From assembly GCA_902805635.1 (NCBI GenBank), contig CADCTC010000253.1:1-34228 (forward strand): DNA of 34,228 nucleotides, in the 5' to 3' direction. The position numbers and the translations under genes are program-made. The notes beneath the pieces are model-generated. The model was given only the letters and a program-made list of their open reading frames with translations. It ran no database searches and was not told the origin of the DNA. This document shows, in pieces, positions 26,306 through 34,228 of the stretch (position 1 is the first letter of the stretch; each line of letters opens with the position of its first letter). The stretch comes from an uncultured Chloroflexota bacterium. Its GTDB lineage: Bacteria; Chloroflexota; UBA11872; UBA12225.

Positions 26306-26404
26306 AACACCATGTTCTACAGCAACCTACCGGCCACCACGGTTGATCAGCCGGGGCCAATTTCCGCAGCTTGCTGGCTACCGGCTCCCGCCACACCAGG
26401 CGAA

Positions 26405-26478
26405 CCCCCCCCTCTGCGCGCCGGAGAGGCGGGTGAATGGCAGGAGGGCAGAGGGCCGGACCCTGGGAGGTGGGGTCA
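26405..26478 (+). repeat. Palindromic repeat copy 4, intergenic between two response regulators
   Basis: An imperfect stem, CCTCT (26411-26415) with AGAGG (26425-26429), plus an alternative perfect 8-base stem (CCCTCTGC 26410-26417 with GCAGAGGG 26448-26455), then the tail GCCGGACCCTGGGAGGTGGGG. The 18-mer at 26422-26439 (CGGAGAGGCGGGTGAATG) is identical to 29653-29670 in copy 5. Confidence 0.7.
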
Positions 26479-26862
26479 ATCCTTCGGCCGCATGATTGCC
26501 GCCCGCACGGTGGCCATCAGCTGGTCCAGGTCAAACGGCTTCGGGAACACCGCCTCCGCGTTCTCTCGCCCCTTGTGATCCAGACGTCCGGTGTACGCCG
26601 AGATGACGATGATCGGGATCTTCTTCGCATCCCAGTCGTCCTTCAGGTCGCGCAGGATGTGCGTGCCGTCCCGGTCCGGCAGTGCCAGGTCCAAGATTAC
26701 GGCGCCCGGCTTCTCGTCCTTTACCGTCTTCACCACCGTCCCCCCACGCCGCAGCACCAGCGGCTGGAACCCCTGCTCACGCAGCTCGTCCGCCAGCAGT
26801 TCCAGGATCGCCGGGTCGTCCTCCACCACCACCACCTTGTTGCTCGGACCCTCGTCAGACAT
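26476..26862 (-). CDS. Single-domain response regulator (CheY-like receiver)
   Basis: 128 residues made only of a receiver domain. All signalling residues are present: acidic cluster E14-D15-D16, phosphoacceptor D58 (VILDLALP), S88 (IVISAYT) and K108 (FPKPF). With no output domain it should act by protein contact or as a phosphorelay step. No kinase or chemotaxis genes adjoin. A TATAAT box on the minus strand (26919-26924) lies about 60 bases upstream of the ATG. The upstream repeat-bearing gap of about 170 bases separates it from the LuxR-type regulator, so co-transcription of the two is possible. Confidence 0.93.
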   Translation of the reverse strand: MSDEGPSNKVVVVEDDPAILELLADELREQGFQPLVLRRGGTVVKTVKDEKPGAVILDLALPDRDGTHILRDLKDDWDAKKIPIIVISAYTGRLDHKGRENAEAVFPKPFDLDQLMATVRAAIMRPKD

Positions 26863-26918
26863 GAATGAGTCCCTATCCTCCTACCGAAAGTGGCCGTCAG
26901 AGCGGCCAAGACTTCACG

Positions 26919-26949
26919 ATTATAGGGACCGCCGCGCTGCACCTGTCTA
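26919..26949 (-). promoter_or_regulatory. Promoter of the single-domain response regulator
   Basis: On the minus strand TAGACA (26944-26949) and a perfect TATAAT (26919-26924) are separated by 19 bases. The -35 overlaps the -10 of the opposite promoter, so the two divergent promoters may exclude one another. Confidence 0.5.
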
Positions 26950-26953
26950 TAAT
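26948..26953 (+). promoter_or_regulatory. Promoter -10 of the stress-protein/TrkA gene set
   Basis: A perfect TATAAT on the plus strand, 107 bases before the GTG of the universal stress protein. No good -35 is seen at the right distance. About 100 bases of leader follow, with no clear stem-loop that I could identify. Confidence 0.5.
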
Positions 26954-27060
26954 GCGAAGCCTATGTGCCCGCAGCGCGCTCTTTCACCGGCAGAACCCGT
27001 GGCGATAGCCGTGCCAACTGCGCGAGCAATAGCAGGCGCCTGAGGAGCCCAGAGGGCACT

Positions 27061-27510
27061 GTGAACCAAGAACGGCTCAAACGCATCCTCGTACCCGTCA
27101 ACGGGAGCGACCTCGATGAAGAGATGGTCCGCCTGGCCGCCGTCACCGCCAAGCGTGCGGGCGGACAGCTGGTCATCGTCTACGTGATCGTCGTCAAGCG
27201 CACCCTGCCGCTCGACGTGGAGCTCGAGGATGAGGTCCAGAAAGGCGAGGCAGTGCTCGATCACGCCGAGAAGGTCGCCGCCGAGTACGACGTGGAACGC
27301 ACTTCGGAGCTGCTCCAGGCTCGTGCCACCGGTCCCGCCATCGTGGACGAGGCGGTCGAGCGTGACGTGAGCCTCATCGTGATGGGCGTCACCTATCGTA
27401 AGCGCTTCGGCGAGTTCTACCTCGGCCAGACCACCCCGTACGTGCTCAAGAACGCCCCCTGCCGCGTGTGGGTCGCCCGCGAGCCGCGCCCCGAAGGCGC
27501 CGGCGATTAG
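27061..27510 (+). CDS. Universal stress protein (UspA family)
   Basis: 149 residues from GTG 27061 (AGAGGG just upstream). It has the family start RILVPVNGSDLDEEMVRLA, a VIVYVIVV strand and the C-terminal VSLIVMGVTYRKRFGEFYLGQTTPYVLKNAPCRVWV. The usual ATP-binding pattern G-2x-G-9x-G-(S/T) is degenerate here (GQT in place of GS), so nucleotide binding is uncertain. The next gene, a TrkA-type protein, begins 39 bases later. USP proteins are often paired with ion-transport genes, so a part in potassium or stress homeostasis is plausible. The frame extends upstream to 26965, but that segment has no family similarity. Confidence 0.9.
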   Translation: MNQERLKRILVPVNGSDLDEEMVRLAAVTAKRAGGQLVIVYVIVVKRTLPLDVELEDEVQKGEAVLDHAEKVAAEYDVERTSELLQARATGPAIVDEAVERDVSLIVMGVTYRKRFGEFYLGQTTPYVLKNAPCRVWVAREPRPEGAGD

Positions 27511-27549
27511 GTCCGTCCGCATACCGCCTGCTACATACTCCCTACTGCA

Positions 27550-28005
27550 ATGAACGTCGTCATCATGGGCTCCGGCCGCATCGGCGGAACGCTGGCCAAC
27601 CGGCTCTCGGCCGAGGGGCACAACGTCGCCATTGTCGACACCAACCCCGCCTCATTCGAGAAGTACCTCGCGGCCGAATACGCCGGCCAAACGATCCTGG
27701 GGGACGGGATCGACGAGGACGTGCTGCGTGAGGCCGGCATCGAGCGCGCCGATGCCTTCATTGCCACCGCCGGTGGTGATAACCACAACCTGATGGCTGC
27801 CCAGATGGCCAAGGTGTGGTTCGGAGTCCAGCGCGTCGTCGCACGCTGCAATGACGGCGTCCGCGCCGAGGTGTATGGCGACCTGGGGTTGGCCATCATC
27901 TCCCCCAGCCGCATCGCCGCCGCCGCGCTGTGGGACACGCTGATGGACGACTCCCGCCACCAACGCGACGTGGCCGCCTCCATTACCAAGCTGCTCCGCG
28001 ACTAG
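27550..28005 (+). CDS. TrkA-N (RCK) domain potassium-transport regulator, short form
   Basis: 151 residues consisting of one Rossmann-type RCK_N domain. It has the nucleotide-binding GSGRIGG (7-13), the acidic residue closing strand 2 (VAIVDTN), a GDGIDEDVLREAGIERADAFIATAGGDNHNLMAAQMAK run typical of TrkA/KtrA, and a C-terminus ending soon after the domain. RCK_C, the usual ligand-binding part, is absent. It is followed 67 bases later by a full-length TrkA-like gene, so the two may assemble into a hetero-ring gating a potassium channel encoded elsewhere. No trkH/ktrB is in view. Confidence 0.92.
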   Translation: MNVVIMGSGRIGGTLANRLSAEGHNVAIVDTNPASFEKYLAAEYAGQTILGDGIDEDVLREAGIERADAFIATAGGDNHNLMAAQMAKVWFGVQRVVARCNDGVRAEVYGDLGLAIISPSRIAAAALWDTLMDDSRHQRDVAASITKLLRD

Positions 28006-28021
28006 GCGGTCGGCCGAACCA

Positions 28022-28064
28022 CTCAAGCCACACCAGTCACAACAGCCACACGAGCCAAGAGAGC
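28022..28064 (+). repeat. Imperfect CA-rich tandem repeat between the TrkA genes
   Basis: The 67-base spacer contains loosely repeated units around AGCCACACnAGnC (for example AGCCACACCAGTC and AGCCACACGAGCC). It may be a low-complexity leader only; no regulatory assignment. Confidence 0.4.
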
Positions 28065-28072
28065 CCGCATCC

Positions 28073-28753
28073 ATGTACGTCATCGTCGCCGGCGCCGGCA
28101 AGGTCGGCTATCACCTCGCCAAGGAGCTGCTCGGCCAGGGGCATGAAGTCGTGCTCATCGAGCAGGACCGCGCGCGCGCCCAGCGCATCGGCGAGGAGCT
28201 GGGCAGCGTCGTCATCCCCCATTCCGCCGACGAAGGACGCTGGCTGATCGAGGCGGGCGTGGAGCGCGCTGACGTCGTAGTGGCCGCCACCGGCGACGAC
28301 GAGGACAACCTCATCATCTGCCAGCTCACCGAGCTCTTCGCGCTGCGCCGGGGGCTGCGCAAGCCCCGAACCGTCGCGCGCGTGAACCACCCCAAGAACG
28401 AAGCCGTGCTCAAGCGCCTCGGCGTGGACGCCACCGTCAACACCACCAGCGTCATGCTGCCCCTCATCGAGGAAGAGCTCTCCGCCCATCCTACCGTCCA
28501 CCTGATGACGCTGCGCCGGGCTGGCATCGAGCTGATGGAGTTCATTATTGGCCCGGAGTGCCCGTGTACGGGTAAGACCATCGGCTCCCTGGACCTGCCG
28601 GCGGACGTCAGCGTGTCGCTCGTCGTGCGCGGGGAAGAGACCATCCGCCCCTTGCCTGAGACTCAGCTCCAGGCCGAAGACACCATCATCGCTCTACTGC
28701 CCATCAGCCAGGAGTCGCTCGTCCGCGCCCGGCTCATGGGCGACACCGACTAA
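28073..28753 (+). CDS. TrkA-family potassium-transport regulator (RCK_N + RCK_C)
   Basis: 226 residues. RCK_N (about 1-135) has GAGKVGYHLA (6-15), the strand-2 acid in VVLIEQD, and VVVAATGDDEDNLIICQLTE. RCK_C (about 140-220) shows the PCTGKTIGSLDLP and EDTIIALLP patterns of the regulatory domain. It would bind NAD(H)/ATP and gate a Trk/Ktr potassium channel at the inner membrane. With the preceding RCK_N-only gene it makes a two-regulator pair, an arrangement also seen in other lineages. The downstream neighbour is convergent. Confidence 0.94.
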   Translation: MYVIVAGAGKVGYHLAKELLGQGHEVVLIEQDRARAQRIGEELGSVVIPHSADEGRWLIEAGVERADVVVAATGDDEDNLIICQLTELFALRRGLRKPRTVARVNHPKNEAVLKRLGVDATVNTTSVMLPLIEEELSAHPTVHLMTLRRAGIELMEFIIGPECPCTGKTIGSLDLPADVSVSLVVRGEETIRPLPETQLQAEDTIIALLPISQESLVRARLMGDTD

Positions 28754-28801
28754 AGTCGCACGGCTCACCCTCTCCCAAGCCTTCGCCGGGACCGGCAATG
28801 G

Positions 28802-29275
28802 CTACGGCTTCACCAGGAACAGCGCCGCAGTTGCCGCACCGGCCAGCACGTCGGACGCCATTCCTACCACGACGTGTCCCCACGGCCGCAGCACCTCCCG
28901 CACACTGCGCGCTGCTCGGCGTCGAATGAGGCGCGCCACCATCGCCGTCATGGCGCCCGGCGCCGCCAGCCAGAGCGGGGATGACTCACCAGTACCGAGC
29001 ACCAGCCCGCTCGCCAGCAGGCCTCCGACTACGCCGGCCGCCACCAGGTTCACCCGCTCCGTCCACTCTGCGGTGCGGCGTACCTTGCTTACCACCAGCT
29101 CCAGACCCAGCAGCAGCGCCACCGCCACCAGCTGAGGAATCCCTGCCAACCCCTCCAGCGGCCCGTCCACGGCGGCGCGTTGCGTGAACGCCGCCAGCCC
29201 CATCACCAACAGGAGCACCAACCACGGGTTCAACCCGGCGGACGCCGCCAGCAAGAGAGCACCTAGCGCGCTCAA
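28802..29275 (-). CDS. DUF4126-like membrane protein
   Basis: 157 residues with four or five hydrophobic segments, starting with a Gly/Leu-rich helix followed by GLNPWLVLLLVMGLAAF; then an amphipathic part with GIPQLVAVALLLGLELVVSKVRRTAEWTERV, which fits the DUF4126 'lallellaDkip' region. Function is unknown. TTG 29275 overlaps the prmC stop (TTGA), so translation is probably coupled to the prfA-prmC unit. Family assignment is from pattern only. Confidence 0.7.
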   Translation of the reverse strand: MSALGALLLAASAGLNPWLVLLLVMGLAAFTQRAAVDGPLEGLAGIPQLVAVALLLGLELVVSKVRRTAEWTERVNLVAAGVVGGLLASGLVLGTGESSPLWLAAPGAMTAMVARLIRRRAARSVREVLRPWGHVVVGMASDVLAGAATAALFLVKP

Positions 29276-30216
29276 CGCCTCACCTCCACTACCCGCGCGC
29301 TACTGGCCAGGTCCTTCACGATCTCGCCTTTCGCGCCGGGCAGCGCCATCAGCGCCAGGCCAAGCAGCGCCTCAGCCTGCCCAGGGTCGCACTCCATCAG
29401 CACCACACCACCGCTTCGCAGCCGTTCCGGCACCTCCGCAAGCAGCGCCCGATACACGTCCAACCCATCCTCACCCCCATCCAGCGCGCTCCACGGCTCA
29501 AAGTCCCGCACCGACACCGGCAGGCGCTCCATCTCCCCGGTCCGGATGTATGGCAAGTTCGCGCATACCACGTCAAGCTGCTCAGGAACGCCCTCCAGCA
29601 GTGGCCCCCGGATCAGCACCACGTTCCCTTGGCCACTCTCCCCTCTCCGGCACGGAGAGGCGGGTGAATGCGCCCGCGCCGGAGGCGATAAAGGGCGTAG
29701 CGAGCCGGGCCCTGGGGGGGTGAGGTCTTCTCCCAACACCCGTCGTACGTTCTCCCGCGCCACGTCCAGCGCCGCCGCGGAGGTGTCGGTCGCGTACACC
29801 CGCGCGCCCGGTCTCAATGCCGCGATGCTCACCGCGATCGCCCCACAGCCAGTCCCTACGTCCGCCACCACTCTATCGCTTCCATCACCGGGCAGATATG
29901 CCAGCGCGCGCTCCACCAGTGTCTCGGTCTCCGGCCGTGGAATCAACACACGACCGTCCACCAGGAAGCCCAACCCCATGAACTCACGCTCGCCGGTGAT
30001 GTACGCTACCGGCTCCCCACGCCGCCGCCGCTCGATCAGCGCCTGGTAGCCGGTCTCCTGGCCGGGCTCCAGCTCCTCGCCTAACCGCGTGAACAGCGCC
30101 GCCCGGTCCAGCCCTGCTACATGGCGTAACAGCACCTCCGCGTCCAGCTCCGGCGTCTCCGTCGCCGCGGCGCGGAGAGCCGCGCGACCCACTGCCAGCG
30201 CGTCGCGACGCTGCAC
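29272..30216 (-). CDS. prmC: Release factor glutamine methyltransferase (PrmC/HemK)
   Basis: Methylates the Gln of the GGQ motif in RF1/RF2 using S-adenosylmethionine. 314 residues from GTG 30216. Visible features are the N-terminal helical domain; EPVAYITGEREFMG (68-81); IPRPETETLVE (92-102); and motif I DVGTGCGAIAVSIA (119-132). The catalytic motif reads NLPY (220-223) instead of the canonical NPPY. The protein is about 30 residues longer than usual because of a Pro/Arg/Ser-rich insertion (about 163-198) encoded by a palindromic repeat between strands 5 and 6 of the Rossmann domain. It directly follows prfA, its substrate gene, 25 bases away, in the common prfA-prmC order. Confidence 0.95.
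   Translation of the reverse strand: MQRRDALAVGRAALRAAATETPELDAEVLLRHVAGLDRAALFTRLGEELEPGQETGYQALIERRRRGEPVAYITGEREFMGLGFLVDGRVLIPRPETETLVERALAYLPGDGSDRVVADVGTGCGAIAVSIAALRPGARVYATDTSAAALDVARENVRRVLGEDLTPPGPGSLRPLSPPARAHSPASPCRRGESGQGNVVLIRGPLLEGVPEQLDVVCANLPYIRTGEMERLPVSVRDFEPWSALDGGEDGLDVYRALLAEVPERLRSGGVVLMECDPGQAEALLGLALMALPGAKGEIVKDLASSARVVEVRR
29636..29728 (+). repeat. Palindromic repeat copy 5, in frame within prmC
   Basis: CCTCTCCG (29642-29649) pairs with CGGAGAGG (29653-29660) around GCA, followed by an 18-mer shared with copy 4 (29653-29670) and the tail GCCGGGCCCTGGGGGGGTGAGG. The minus-strand gene reads it as a Pro/Arg/Ser-rich segment of about 35 residues without a stop. Confidence 0.75.
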
Positions 30217-30241
30217 GCGGCTGATCGAGACCCCGCTGCCC

Positions 30242-31318
<1,077 letters not shown>

Positions 31319-31383
31319 CTCTTTGCTCGCCGTTGCCCACCGGGGCCCTTGCGGTGCCCCACAGTCCTCGATGCTCGGTCCAA

Positions 31384-32445
31384 TTACACGATCGCCGGCG
31401 CCGGACCAGTCTGCTGCCCCCGCGGCGCCAGCATCCCATCGACCTCCAGCACCCGCTCCAGCGCCCTGATCGCCACTTCCACCTGCGAGTCATCGGGCTC
31501 GCGCGTCGTCAGCGACTGTAGCGCCAGCCCAGGTACCAGCAGGGCGCGTACGGCAGGGATGTGCTGCTTGCGCCCGGAAAACCGGATCACCTCGTACGCA
31601 ACCGACGCGATGAGCGGCACGAACGCGACGCGCGACGCCAGTCGCACCGGCAACGACGGTCGTCCCATCAGCCCGAAGACGAAGATGGAGAGCACCACGA
31701 CGTAGAGCAGGAACGCCGTGCCGCAGCGGGGGTGCGCCACGCTGAAGCGCCCCACGCCAGCCGGCGTCAGTGGCTCCCCTGCCTCGTAGGCGTTGATCGT
31801 CTTGTGTTCGGCGCCGTGGTACGCAAAGACCCGTCGCACGTCAGGCAGCCGACCGATCAGCCAGACGTACCCAAAGAAGATAGCGATCCGGATCAACCCT
31901 TCGATAGCAGCGCTCGCGATGGCCGTCCGTGACGCCGGCAGCACCCGCTCCACCAACTGCGTCAACAGCAGCGGCGAGACGAAGAATAGCCCCACGCCGA
32001 ACAGCAGCGCGATGACCATGGTCCCCCACATCACGCCACCACCAAACGCGTCCTTAGCCGCCTCCTGCGCTTGCGTCTGAGCCACGGTTGTCCCCTCTTG
32101 GGCAACAACCGGTTCCTCATCCGCCTTCTTCTCCTCCTCGTCCTCCAGCGCCACGTTGGCGGAGAACACCAGCGCACGCATGCCGAGCGCCAGCGTGTCC
32201 CACAGCATCAGGACACCGCGCAGGAACGGGCGTTTGGACCAGGGGCTCAGGTACAGCCGGCTGTTCAGCGGCTCGGTGTGCACCACCACCTCGCCGGTGG
32301 GGTGGCGCACCGCCACCGCCATGGCCGTCCGGCCGCGCATCATTACGCCCTCGATTACCGCCTGGCCCCCGTAGTGGAAGGCTTGGCTGCTATTGGTGCT
32401 ACCGGCGTTGCTGGCGCTTCCGGTGGGCTGGCTGGTCTCAGACAA
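31384..32445 (-). CDS. DUF1385 (YqhQ-like) membrane protein
   Basis: 353 residues. A Ser/Thr-rich N-terminus leads into the DUF1385 signature YGGQAVIEGVMMRGRTAMAVAVR, then SKRPFLRGVLMLWDTLALGMRAL; several membrane helices follow; YHGAEHKTINAYEAGEPLTP and HPRCGTAFLLYVVVLSI are both diagnostic. A charged Glu/Lys/Ala-rich loop (about 100-135) is less conserved. The function is poorly known; the Bacillus homologue YqhQ is a membrane protein. The placement between rpmE and prfA is recurrent in Chloroflexota and neighbours. The start is TTG 32445; two direct copies of a 10-base unit lie just upstream. Confidence 0.93.
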   Translation of the reverse strand: MSETSQPTGSASNAGSTNSSQAFHYGGQAVIEGVMMRGRTAMAVAVRHPTGEVVVHTEPLNSRLYLSPWSKRPFLRGVLMLWDTLALGMRALVFSANVALEDEEEKKADEEPVVAQEGTTVAQTQAQEAAKDAFGGGVMWGTMVIALLFGVGLFFVSPLLLTQLVERVLPASRTAIASAAIEGLIRIAIFFGYVWLIGRLPDVRRVFAYHGAEHKTINAYEAGEPLTPAGVGRFSVAHPRCGTAFLLYVVVLSIFVFGLMGRPSLPVRLASRVAFVPLIASVAYEVIRFSGRKQHIPAVRALLVPGLALQSLTTREPDDSQVEVAIRALERVLEVDGMLAPRGQQTGPAPAIV

Positions 32446-32447
32446 TC

Positions 32448-32467
32448 GTGTTCCGCCGTGTTCCGCC
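32448..32467 (-). repeat. Direct duplication of a 10-base unit before the DUF1385 gene
   Basis: GTGTTCCGCC at 32448-32457 and again at 32458-32467 (sense strand GGCGGAACAC twice). It lies directly upstream of the TTG start and may double a weak GGA ribosome-binding element. Confidence 0.6.
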
Positions 32468-32489
32468 CTGATCAGGCTCCGGACATAAA

Positions 32490-32520
32490 GAAAGGCAGGG
32501 CCCCAAGGCCCTGCCCTTTC
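32490..32520 (-). terminator. Hairpin terminator after rpmE
   Basis: GGCAGGGCC (32494-32502) pairs perfectly with GGCCCTGCC (32507-32515) over loop CCAA, flanked by AAAGAAA and CTTTC so that a T-run follows in the minus-strand transcript. It probably ends rpmE mRNA or attenuates read-through into DUF1385-prfA-prmC. It is symmetrical and could work on both strands. Confidence 0.75.
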
Positions 32521-32540
32521 TGAGGTGCGACGCGACGCAG

Positions 32541-32753
32541 CTAGCGCTCGCGTGCGATACCGAACCGCCGATTGAACCGCTCAACCTGGCCGGCGGTGTC
32601 CACGATGCGCTGCTGGCCCGTGTAGAACGGGTGGCAGTTAGAGCAGATCTCCACGCGCAGCGTCGGGCGGGTGCTGCCGGTCATGAACGTGTTGCCACAG
32701 GCGCACGTCACGACGGCGGTCGGATAGTAATTAGGATGAATTTCGGGCTTCAC
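32541..32753 (-). CDS. rpmE: 50S ribosomal protein L31, zinc-binding form
   Basis: 70 residues from GTG 32753. Large-subunit protein at the central protuberance that bridges to the small subunit. The start [15 protein letters not shown] and the zinc ribbon C17-x-C19 ... C37-x-x-C40 ([11 protein letters not shown]) identify the C+ zinc form rather than the zinc-free YkgM-type paralogue. GAGGT lies just upstream of the start. A strong hairpin terminator follows 20 bases after the stop. Confidence 0.97.
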   Translation of the reverse strand: MKPEIHPNYYPTAVVTCACGNTFMTGSTRPTLRVEICSNCHPFYTGQQRIVDTAGQVERFNRRFGIARER

Positions 32754-32801
32754 TGATGGACCTCGTACTTACGGTAAGAGTTTATCAGGCTTGGCGAGGT
32801 C

Positions 32802-33815
32802 TCAGGCTCGCCCGTCCACCAGACTGAGTACCGCCTCCAACGTTGGTATGCCCGCGCGCCCACCAAGCGCCCTGCACTTCAGTGCCGCGGTCGCGGACGC
32901 CACTTCCAGCGACCGGCGCAGGTCCCACCCACGCGCCAGCGCGTACAGGAATGCCCCATGGAAGACATCTCCGGCGCCGGTGGTGTCCACCGCATCCACT
33001 TGGTACGCCGGGACGTGGAACTCGCCCTCCGGCGCGGTACACCATGAGCCACGCTCGCCTTCCGTCACGATCACCACACGCGACCCCGCTTCCCGCAAGC
33101 CACGGGCCGGCCCCAGCAGCTCCTCACCGGTGAGTGCCGGCGCCTCGGTCTCAGGGTGTGTCGAAGCCACATGAGGGTCCTGCACCGATAGCCCCGCGAA
33201 GTCCGCCGCTGCCCGCCCGAGTCCGTGCCCCGCTATGTGCGTGGCGAACTCACTCGCGAAGAAACGGGAGACGATCAAGTAGTCCACCTGCGGCAGGATC
33301 GGCCACATCATCGGATGGAAGTGCGTCCCGTCGAATCCCACCTCCGCGCCCGCTGCGTGCGCCCACTCGGCCGCCAGTAGCGCCACAGGACTCGCGTCGC
33401 TCAGGTGCAGATACCGCGCTTGCGTGACGTATTCGCGGTCTACTTCATTTGGCTGGATCTCCTTGGCGTTGCCTCGGTCGGTGAGGAATGAGCGCGCCCC
33501 GCTGCGCTCGTCCACCAGCACCACCGTCTCGTGCGACGTGGCGCCGGGCCGCACCACCAACCGGGACACGTCCACTCCGTTCCGCCGGAAGTCCTCCAGG
33601 ATCCACCGACCGCGCCAGTCGTCCCCCACAGCACCCAGGAACCCAGCGCGTCCGCCCAGGCGCGCCGCTGCCGCCATCGCCGTGGACACCATGCCGCCAC
33701 CCTGCCGGTCCCGTCGCCGGATCGTCGCGCGACCCTCTGCTGGCGGAATCTCCGATAGCAGCAGCAGCTCGTCGGTACAGCAGAATCCCAGCCCCACGAT
33801 GTCCAGTCCCGGCAT
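32802..33815 (-). CDS. PfkB-family carbohydrate kinase (ribokinase-like)
   Basis: Phosphorylates a sugar or nucleoside with ATP. 337 residues from ATG 33815; the frame opens 16 codons earlier, but DIVGLGFCCTDEL is the family start. The second PfkB signature DTTGAGDVFHGAFLYAL has catalytic base D283 and the GAGD anion hole; the N-terminal GG-containing loop (39-41) and LGGRAGFLGAVGDD are also present. Substrate cannot be assigned: it lacks clear marks of ribokinase, 1-phosphofructokinase or pseudouridine kinase. It is the first gene of the minus-strand group, 48 bases before rpmE, and divergent from moeA. Confidence 0.92.
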   Translation of the reverse strand: MPGLDIVGLGFCCTDELLLLSEIPPAEGRATIRRRDRQGGGMVSTAMAAAARLGGRAGFLGAVGDDWRGRWILEDFRRNGVDVSRLVVRPGATSHETVVLVDERSGARSFLTDRGNAKEIQPNEVDREYVTQARYLHLSDASPVALLAAEWAHAAGAEVGFDGTHFHPMMWPILPQVDYLIVSRFFASEFATHIAGHGLGRAAADFAGLSVQDPHVASTHPETEAPALTGEELLGPARGLREAGSRVVIVTEGERGSWCTAPEGEFHVPAYQVDAVDTTGAGDVFHGAFLYALARGWDLRRSLEVASATAALKCRALGGRAGIPTLEAVLSLVDGRA

Positions 33816-33862
33816 GAGCCGGGATGGTACTTTAGAGGCCAGCGTCCCCGCCCCCAGCCGCA

Positions 33863-34228
33863 ATGATGACCACTCCCTCTCGCCTTGCCGGGCCGGCGCC
33901 GGACATGCTCACGGTGGACGCGGCGCTGGAACGCATCCTGGCAAGCTTCCCGCCGCTGCCGGGACACCAGCGTCTGCCGCTGCTTGAGGCACTAGGGCGC
34001 GTGCTGGTGGAGGATGTGTCTGCGGACATGGACTTGCCGCCTTTTGACACGACGGCGATGGATGGGTACGCCGTGCGCGCGGCGGACGTGGCCGAGGCGT
34101 CGCGCGAGGCGCCGGCCCGCCTGGACGTGATTGGCCACGTCCAGGCGGGCAGTGTCCCGGAGCGAGCGGTCGGCCCGCGGCAGGCGTACCGCCTCCTCAC
34201 CGGCGCGCCAATGCCGGCAGGCGCCGAC
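33863..34228 (+). CDS. moeA: Molybdopterin molybdotransferase MoeA (3' truncated by window)
   Basis: The first 122 codons of MoeA, which inserts molybdate into adenylated molybdopterin to make molybdenum cofactor. The frame stays open to the last base. After a short N-terminus it reads LTVDAALERILASFPPLPG, then LLEALGRVLVEDV, and the family signature PPFDTTAMDGYAV (59-71; usually FDNSAMDGYAV), then YRLLTGAPMPAGAD at the edge. ATG codons stand at 33863 and 33866. It is divergent from the PfkB kinase with 47 bases between them. Assignment to MoeA rather than a MogA/CinA-type paralogue rests on this signature. Confidence 0.92.
   Translation, partial: MMTTPSRLAGPAPDMLTVDAALERILASFPPLPGHQRLPLLEALGRVLVEDVSADMDLPPFDTTAMDGYAVRAADVAEASREAPARLDVIGHVQAGSVPERAVGPRQAYRLLTGAPMPAGAD

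Noticed and set aside
32802..33815. Assigning the PfkB kinase as PsuK to partner PsuG.
   Set aside because: It lies 20 kb from psuG in a different gene group and shows no substrate-specific feature that I can see.

Overview
The window is GC-rich, gene-dense bacterial chromosomal DNA with no plasmid, phage, transposase, CRISPR, rRNA or tRNA signature that I could see. Gene order (3D-domain protein–rsmA–pth–mfd, and rpmE–DUF1385–prfA–prmC), Tat-type lipoprotein sugar-binding proteins, frequent GTG/TTG starts and base composition suggest a member of the Chloroflexota or a neighbouring lineage. That is inference; there is no rRNA here to prove it.

Layout. 1-3.4 kb, plus strand: a CUT1 carbohydrate ABC importer (permease cut by the window edge, second permease, lipoprotein binding protein), with a LacI-type operator-like palindrome before the binding protein and a hairpin terminator after it. 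3.4-10.4 kb, plus: a structured leader, then a membrane-anchored 3D/G5-domain cell-wall protein, rsmA, pth and mfd. 10.5-11.9 kb, plus: a second, orphan sugar-binding lipoprotein. 11.9-14.4 kb, minus: a two-gene unit, glycoside hydrolase family 3 then pseudouridine-5'-phosphate glycosidase. 14.6-16.9 kb, plus: topA. 16.9-24.8 kb, minus: a tightly packed five-gene unit for surface glycan assembly (GT4 glycosyltransferase, WecA/TagO-like phosphosugar transferase, DUF2142 membrane protein, two GT-C-like membrane glycosyltransferases). A divergent exported sandwich-fold protein (24.7-25.5 kb) sits at its head. 25.5-26.9 kb, minus: two orphan response regulators. 27.0-28.8 kb, plus: a universal stress protein and two TrkA-type potassium-channel regulators. 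28.8-33.8 kb, minus: PfkB sugar kinase, rpmE, DUF1385, prfA, prmC and a DUF4126-like gene. 33.9 kb to the end, plus: the 5' part of moeA.

The most unusual signal is a set of five GC-rich palindromic repeats (about 7153, 14441, 17781, 26405 and 29636). Three of them sit inside genes (mfd, a membrane glycosyltransferase, prmC), keep the reading frame open, and add roughly 15-35 residues to otherwise conserved proteins. This resembles the protein-coding palindromic elements known from Rickettsia. All five have the same orientation relative to the plus strand although two of the host genes are on the minus strand.

No gap between genes exceeds 300 bases. The longest are 3340-3568 (terminator and structured leader) and 26863-27060 (two divergent promoters).
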